Source: Paenisporosarcina quisquiliarum (GTDB taxonomy: Bacteria; Bacillota; Bacilli; Bacillales_A; Planococcaceae). From it: a DNA stretch of 64,000 nucleotides. Positions 60,601 through 64,000 of this stretch are shown here, piece by piece. The translations under genes and the position numbers were made by a program. The stretch spans positions 1 through 64,000 of the forward strand of contig NZ_JAMKBJ010000006.1 of the NCBI RefSeq assembly GCF_027563315.1, in the 5' to 3' direction. The notes under the pieces were generated by a model. It was not told the DNA's origin. It did not search any database and saw only the letters and a program-made list of their open reading frames with translations. Within the stretch, counting starts at the first letter, position 1; each line of letters begins with the position of its first letter.

Positions 60601-62018
60601 CGAAAACAGTGGCAGTTGCAAACGTAGCTGACAATGAAGGCGGCGTAGGTATTGACCGCGTTGAAGTATATGTAAACGGTAAAGAAGTGACAGAAGGCGC
60701 AACACTTGAATCTTACGTGATTGCCTCTGCATTAGTTGGTGGCGACGTAGTAACAGTTAAAGTGTTTGATATCGCAGGGAACGTAACGGAAGAAGAATTC
60801 TCACTTCCGAAAGATCCAAACCCTTACGAAAACAAAGCACCGGTCATCTATTTTGAAACACCAAACGATTATTTCGCATCTTATAAAACTTCAGAGGTAG
60901 TAGTGTCTGGTACAGTTGAGGATGATTCAGACGTTGCTACAGTTAAAGTGAACGGGGAAGTTGCTGAATCATTCGACGGTTCTAAGTTCTCTCATAAGCT
61001 GACTCTAGCTGACGGTGTTAAGGACGTTAAAGTGGAAGCAATTGACGAGCATGGCAACGTAATGCAAATCGGTCGTAAAATCTTTGTCGATACAACTAAA
61101 CCAACAGTTGAAGCTGTAGCGACTTCAGTACCAAATGGAGTAGCAACTTCTGCTCCAAACCCAACAATCAAAGTTAAATTAGGCGATAACTTCGATGAAG
61201 TACGTCTATACCTAAATGGCAATGAAGTATTCGCTAATCCACTTTCTGAGCCATATGCGATGTTAGGTTACAGCCAAACAGTTGATGTTGTTCTTCCATT
61301 AGTAAATGGCAAAAACGACTTCGAATTGAAAGTAGTGGACTTGGTAGGTCATGAAGCTACTCAAAACATCTCAGTGATGAAACAAGATGTGATCGTAACA
61401 CCAACACCACCTCCAGTTGTGGTACCACCAGTAGTTCCACCAGTTGTGGATCCACAACCGGTAACTTACAGTGATATCGCTACTCACTGGGCTAAGAAAG
61501 AAATTGAAGTACTAGCTACTAAGAAAATCATTCTTGGTAAAACAGCTGAATTGTTTGCACCAGAAGATAAATTGACTCGTGCTGAGTTCGCTGTTTTAGT
61601 ATCACGTGCTCTTGGTCTAGAAACGAAAGCATATGCCGGTACTTTCAAAGATGTAACAACAAACAAAGCTTGGGCTTACGCTGCAATTGAAGCGGCAGCT
61701 CGTGCAGGTATCATCAATGGTAAAGCTGATGGAACATTCGCTCCAGACGCTCAAATCACACGTGAAGAAATCGCGGCAATCATTGTTCGCGCTGTAAAAC
61801 ACGAAGATGCGGCATTGTTGAACAACCTTGATACTTCGAAAATGTTCGCTGACGACAAACACATCAGCACATTCGCGAAACTAAGCGTTAAACAAGCAGT
61901 TGCTTTAGGTATCGTAAATGGCCGTGGCGGCAACGTCTTCGCTCCACAAGACAACGCAACACGCGCTGAATCAGCAGTAATGCTGTACCGTGCCCTAAAC
62001 AAATTAGGCGATCTATAA
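57681..62018 (+). CDS. SLH-anchored S8 serine protease (intact triad)
   Basis: 1445 aa. Signal peptide (about 1-32), inhibitor I9-like prodomain (about 62-160), S8 domain (about 188-660) with Asp197 (IDTGID), His264 (SMHGMHVGG), Asn364 and Ser590 (SGTSMAAPHVAG), a PA insert (about 440-535), then Fn3-like modules of the C5a-peptidase/lactocepin type, FSPNGDGNIDS, repeated Ig-like modules with VKVNGEV, a Pro/Val linker, and three SLH modules (about 1255-1445). TTG start after GGGAGG. Surface protease for protein breakdown or processing of S-layer-associated proteins; target unknown. Confidence 0.95.
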   Translation: MSNSRNSMMVAMAASLALSTASIGAPAPAAAAKLEKQVPVINVQKPAKKLPDRLIAPENPSEKVRIIVELEKAPAIETATQKGVLYKELPQSQRTSLEASIEADQVNVQANISKFAKNIDFKENFTTVFNGFSAEVEAKDVARIALTPGVKSVHESTEYSRPVATPQMTHSKELVQAQLAWEKYNFKGEGMVVGIIDTGIDPSHRDMVLTDDASGDITSDEVGTLVGNGSIEAGKYFTAKVPYGYNYMDGNQEIRDLGPGASMHGMHVGGTVAANGDEENGGIAGVAPEAQLLALKVFGNDPLFPSTFGDIYVKAMDDAIKLGADVINMSLGSTAGYVDNSNPEQMAVARAQDNGLLVAISAGNSDMFGSGTFYPMADNQDYALTGSPSVSEDSFGVASFENSHVTASSFTYEFDGVQTGRAMFLLANDAEPNDLPLEEYPIEFAGFGTAADFAGKDLTGKFALVSRGSIAFVEKGLNAQAAGAAGIIVYNNAAGTISMASSSDIKIPYMSSLQVDGLALKAALDAGQEVTVGFDGQYVEVASPTAGKMSTFTSWGPTPNLDFKPEITAPGGNIFSTFNDNGYGLMSGTSMAAPHVAGGTALVMERVNEEFGLTGAARVQFAKNLMMNTSKPVVLAEYDGMKEYVSPRRQGAGIMQLANALETDVMVTNKATGEAKVALKEIKDGKFTFTLKAKNYSDEVKNFNVDVQLQTDYAGKVSGYDVVVPNIYGSNIVTDLVDVDAPETVEIAANGEAEIQVTVDASLLKDEVGYETFVNGFFIDGFVMLNDPTEETSGNVPLSVPFFGFNGSWDDAAIFDGSAWEENTYWGYQGLVDEVGNYIAGPSLGENFDPSKFAFSPNGDGNIDSAVPVFSLMRNAKKLEVNVLDSNGNKVRTIRTDSNLTKNYTDSATNPAYKYNPANGWDGLINGKAAADGEYKIQLRGVIDFEGAEWQSYEFPIIVDTKAPTADIEFDAETKTVAVANVADNEGGVGIDRVEVYVNGKEVTEGATLESYVIASALVGGDVVTVKVFDIAGNVTEEEFSLPKDPNPYENKAPVIYFETPNDYFASYKTSEVVVSGTVEDDSDVATVKVNGEVAESFDGSKFSHKLTLADGVKDVKVEAIDEHGNVMQIGRKIFVDTTKPTVEAVATSVPNGVATSAPNPTIKVKLGDNFDEVRLYLNGNEVFANPLSEPYAMLGYSQTVDVVLPLVNGKNDFELKVVDLVGHEATQNISVMKQDVIVTPTPPPVVVPPVVPPVVDPQPVTYSDIATHWAKKEIEVLATKKIILGKTAELFAPEDKLTRAEFAVLVSRALGLETKAYAGTFKDVTTNKAWAYAAIEAAARAGIINGKADGTFAPDAQITREEIAAIIVRAVKHEDAALLNNLDTSKMFADDKHISTFAKLSVKQAVALGIVNGRGGNVFAPQDNATRAESAVMLYRALNKLGDL

Positions 62019-62025
62019 AAAAACA

Positions 62026-62058
62026 GTAGGAGCCAGCTTTTGCTGGCTCCTTTGTTTT
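62026..62058 (+). terminator. terminator after the second S8-SLH gene
   Basis: AGGAGCCAGC (62028-62037) pairs with GCTGGCTCCT (62042-62051), then TTGTTTTG. Confidence 0.92.
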
Positions 62059-62084
62059 GATTATTTTATCCACTATATTCTCCA

Positions 62085-62135
62085 AACAGCAACGCAGCGA
62101 AAACCATACCAAATTGCCCCTTCAAACTATGTTTT
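62085..62135. repeat. dispersed CAGCAACGCAGCG repeat
   Basis: CCAAACAGCAACGCAGCG followed by AAATTGCCCCTTCAAACTA matches 14518-14578 in the same orientation. As there, a GGAATAAA array comes next. Confidence 0.75.
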
Positions 62136-62170
62136 CCAGGTTTTTTTTTTAGTTGAATCAAATGGCGTAG

Positions 62171-62282
62171 GGAATAAAACCGCGGTGGGGAGGATTAAAC
62201 ACAATTGAAAAGGAATAAATGTCGAGTGAAGGGGAATAAACCACAGACGAAAAGGAACAAATCGAATTGAAATGGAATAAAT
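62171..62282. repeat. 21-bp-period array, GGAATAAA core
   Basis: Cores at 62171, 62192 (GGATTAAA), 62212, 62233, 62254 (GGAACAAA) and 62274, spaced 21, 20, 21, 21 and 20 bp. Second locus of the GGAATAAA type. Confidence 0.9.
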
Positions 62283-62438
62283 ACAAACAATCATAAATCA
62301 TATAAGTATTCCTTAACGATTTAGAAGAGTTTCTTCTATTAATATAAGCCGTATTTACATAAAATCTATAAAACTTAACAAAAGAGTCAGACTTCTTACC
62401 TGTTTTTTACTTAATCATTACGAATTTTACGAATTCTT

Positions 62439-62468
62439 ATGAAAACCCTTACAATAGTCTGATATAAT
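62439..62468 (+). promoter_or_regulatory. probable sigma-A promoter of the nuclease gene
   Basis: ATGAAA (62439-62444), 18-bp spacer, TATAAT (62463-62468), 43 bp before the ATG. Confidence 0.6.
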
Positions 62469-62510
62469 CAGAGAGTATTAGAAAAAATTACATTTTGAGG
62501 AGTGGAATGG

Positions 62511-64000
62511 ATGACAAAAGAAGGCATTTTTAGACATGCTTTCAGTAAGATTGCACTAGCTTTCTTACTAATTATCTCAATGGTTGCACCTTTTATCACA
62601 GTTCAAAGCGCATCGGCAGCAACAACAATTACTGTTGCAGAAGCAATAGCGAATAATAGCGGAGCGGCTACAGTTGAGGGTTACATTGTTGCTTATGTAA
62701 CTGGATCAACAGCGGTTACAACAGATTCTACTAAATTTAAAAATTCGAACTTTGCGATAGCAGATTCACCGAGTGAAACAGATCATACTAAAATGCTATT
62801 TGTTCAAGTTACTGCTAGTTATCAAGCGGAGTTTGGATTGCAAAATAATCCAACTCATATTGGTAAGAAAATTTCTGTATCTGGAAATTTAGAAGCTTAC
62901 TTTGTTCCTCATGCAGGTTTGAAATCACCCACAGCGATGACTTTTGTCGAAGGCGGAGTAGAACCACCTCCACCACCAGTAGCTGAAGCAAAAGATGACC
63001 TTGCTGCTACTCGTGCAGAAGTAGGGTCTGACAAATTAATTAAAGTACAAGGAACAGTAACGACTGGTACTGGATTCTGGGGCGGTAAAGCGTTCTATGT
63101 TCAGGACAGCACGGCTGGATTATATATTTTCTCATCATCAGCAGACGTAACACCTGGTGATATCGTTGAACTTGAAGGGAAAGTAACCGTTTATGGCGGC
63201 GAACTTCAAATGGAACAACCGAAAATCACAAAAATTTCTTCAAACAACCCACTACCACTTTTACAAGAAATCTCACCTGCTGGCGTTAATGAAGATACGC
63301 AAGGTGAACGCATTCTATTAGATAACGTAACAATTACGAACTTAGAAAAAGTAAATGACTACGGTACATTCGAATTCACAGCTACAAATGAAAATGGGGA
63401 ATCTGTTGTGATCCGTAACGATAACCGTAACGGTTTGGCTTACGACGATTTCATGAAACGCTATAAAGATGGCGATCTTGTAGATGTTACAGGGATTGCT
63501 TCTAAATTCAACACAACGTACCAAGTAAAAACATTAGGTCTTGAAAGCTTTGACCTAGTGAACAAGCCAGCTGTATACACAGATGTGTTCCCAGGAACAG
63601 TATCTGAAGGGTCAACAGTTGCATTGATCACACCAATCGAAAATGCAAAAATCTACTATACAGTAGATGGTTCAACACCGACGGTAGCAAGCACAGAATA
63701 CACAGCTCCAATCGAGTTAACGAAAGACGTAACAATTAAAGCAATTGCTGTAAGTGACACGACTTCTGAAGTCTTCTCATTCACTTACAACGTATTGAAA
63801 GTGGACAACCTAGTAATCCGTGACATTCAAGGTAAAGGTCATTACTCAGATTACCAAGGGGCAACGGTAAATGATATTACAGGTGTTGTCACGCACCTAT
63901 ATAACTCAGCTAACTTTGTCATCCAAGATGTAAATCCAGATGATGATAACACAACATCTGAAGCAATCATCGTAAACAAAGCGTCAAATGGCCTTAAAGT
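62511..64000 (+). CDS. secreted multidomain nuclease-type protein, 5' part
   Basis: Runs off the right edge after 496 codons. Signal peptide MTKEGIFRHAFSKIALAFLL...SASA (about 1-37), then a DUF6359-like OB domain (VEGYIVAYVTG...SGNLEAYF), a second OB-type domain (VQGTVTTGTGFWGGKAFYVQ; DIVELEGKVTVYGGEL), a chitobiase-like beta module (KIYYTVDGSTPTVAS) and the start of another OB module. This order is typical of secreted endonuclease/exonuclease/phosphatase-family DNases of Bacillales (YhcR/ExeM-like), whose catalytic domain would lie beyond 64000. ATG 62511 after GAGGAG; the ATG at 62507 is out of frame. Confidence 0.8.
   Translation, partial: MTKEGIFRHAFSKIALAFLLIISMVAPFITVQSASAATTITVAEAIANNSGAATVEGYIVAYVTGSTAVTTDSTKFKNSNFAIADSPSETDHTKMLFVQVTASYQAEFGLQNNPTHIGKKISVSGNLEAYFVPHAGLKSPTAMTFVEGGVEPPPPPVAEAKDDLAATRAEVGSDKLIKVQGTVTTGTGFWGGKAFYVQDSTAGLYIFSSSADVTPGDIVELEGKVTVYGGELQMEQPKITKISSNNPLPLLQEISPAGVNEDTQGERILLDNVTITNLEKVNDYGTFEFTATNENGESVVIRNDNRNGLAYDDFMKRYKDGDLVDVTGIASKFNTTYQVKTLGLESFDLVNKPAVYTDVFPGTVSEGSTVALITPIENAKIYYTVDGSTPTVASTEYTAPIELTKDVTIKAIAVSDTTSEVFSFTYNVLKVDNLVIRDIQGKGHYSDYQGATVNDITGVVTHLYNSANFVIQDVNPDDDNTTSEAIIVNKASNGLK

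Overview
The window looks like chromosome of an endospore-forming member of the Bacillales, most likely Planococcaceae (Sporosarcina/Paenisporosarcina-like). Gene order follows the Bacillus subtilis tdk-prfA-prmC-spoIIR-ywlC-mntP-ywlE-rpiB-ywlG-glyA-upp-mnaA-atp-ywzB-murA-spoIID-spoIIQ-spoIIID-mbl-fabZ-ywpF-ssb-ywqA-ywqB backbone. Sporulation genes (spoIIR, spoIID, spoIIQ, spoIIID), GTG/TTG starts with strong Shine-Dalgarno sequences, and SLH-anchored surface proteins agree with that family. The species assignment is inference.

Layout. 1-1900: truncated IS3-like element, then a NERD-domain gene flanked by a ~118-bp direct repeat. 1.9-10.2 kb: conserved tdk to glyA block (nucleotide salvage, translation termination, tRNA modification, phosphatase, SHMT). 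10.6-14.5 kb: two insertions relative to B. subtilis, an amino-acid permease and a LOV-GAF-GGDEF-EAL photoreceptor. 14.9-24.7 kb: upp, mnaA and the complete nine-gene ATP synthase operon with a clear sigma-A promoter. 25-32.8 kb: murA, sporulation genes, mbl, fabZ and small envelope genes. 32.9-39.5 kb: ywpF, a competence-type ssb preceded by AAAA-N5-TTTT boxes, and the SNF2/SWIM pair ywqA-ywqB. 39.5-49 kb: variable region with small hypothetical genes, a toxin-like micro-ORF, a candidate structured sRNA, a membrane/HlyD pair, two broken genes, a tRNA-Thr 3'-half remnant and an unrecognised large-protein cassette. 49-52.5 kb: mtnK-mtnA-class II aldolase (DHAP-shunt type disposal of methylthioribose/5-deoxyribose) and a GNAT. 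52.7-64 kb: two giant S8-SLH surface proteins, the first with a destroyed catalytic triad, and the start of a secreted nuclease.

The most striking non-coding signal is a set of intergenic arrays with a fixed 20-21 bp period. The core differs between arrays (ACGTAGGA, ATATCAAGAAA, TCTGAAAAA, CGCTCA, GGAATAAA) while the period stays the same. They lie between genes throughout the window, and several sit next to a second dispersed repeat containing GCTACGCTGC.

Working together: the atp operon, glyA, upp, murA and mbl are housekeeping energy and envelope functions. The spo genes form the forespore/mother-cell channel and its control. The light-sensing EAL protein would lower c-di-GMP. The mtn genes recycle radical-SAM/polyamine by-products. 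The SLH proteins and the nuclease act on the cell surface.
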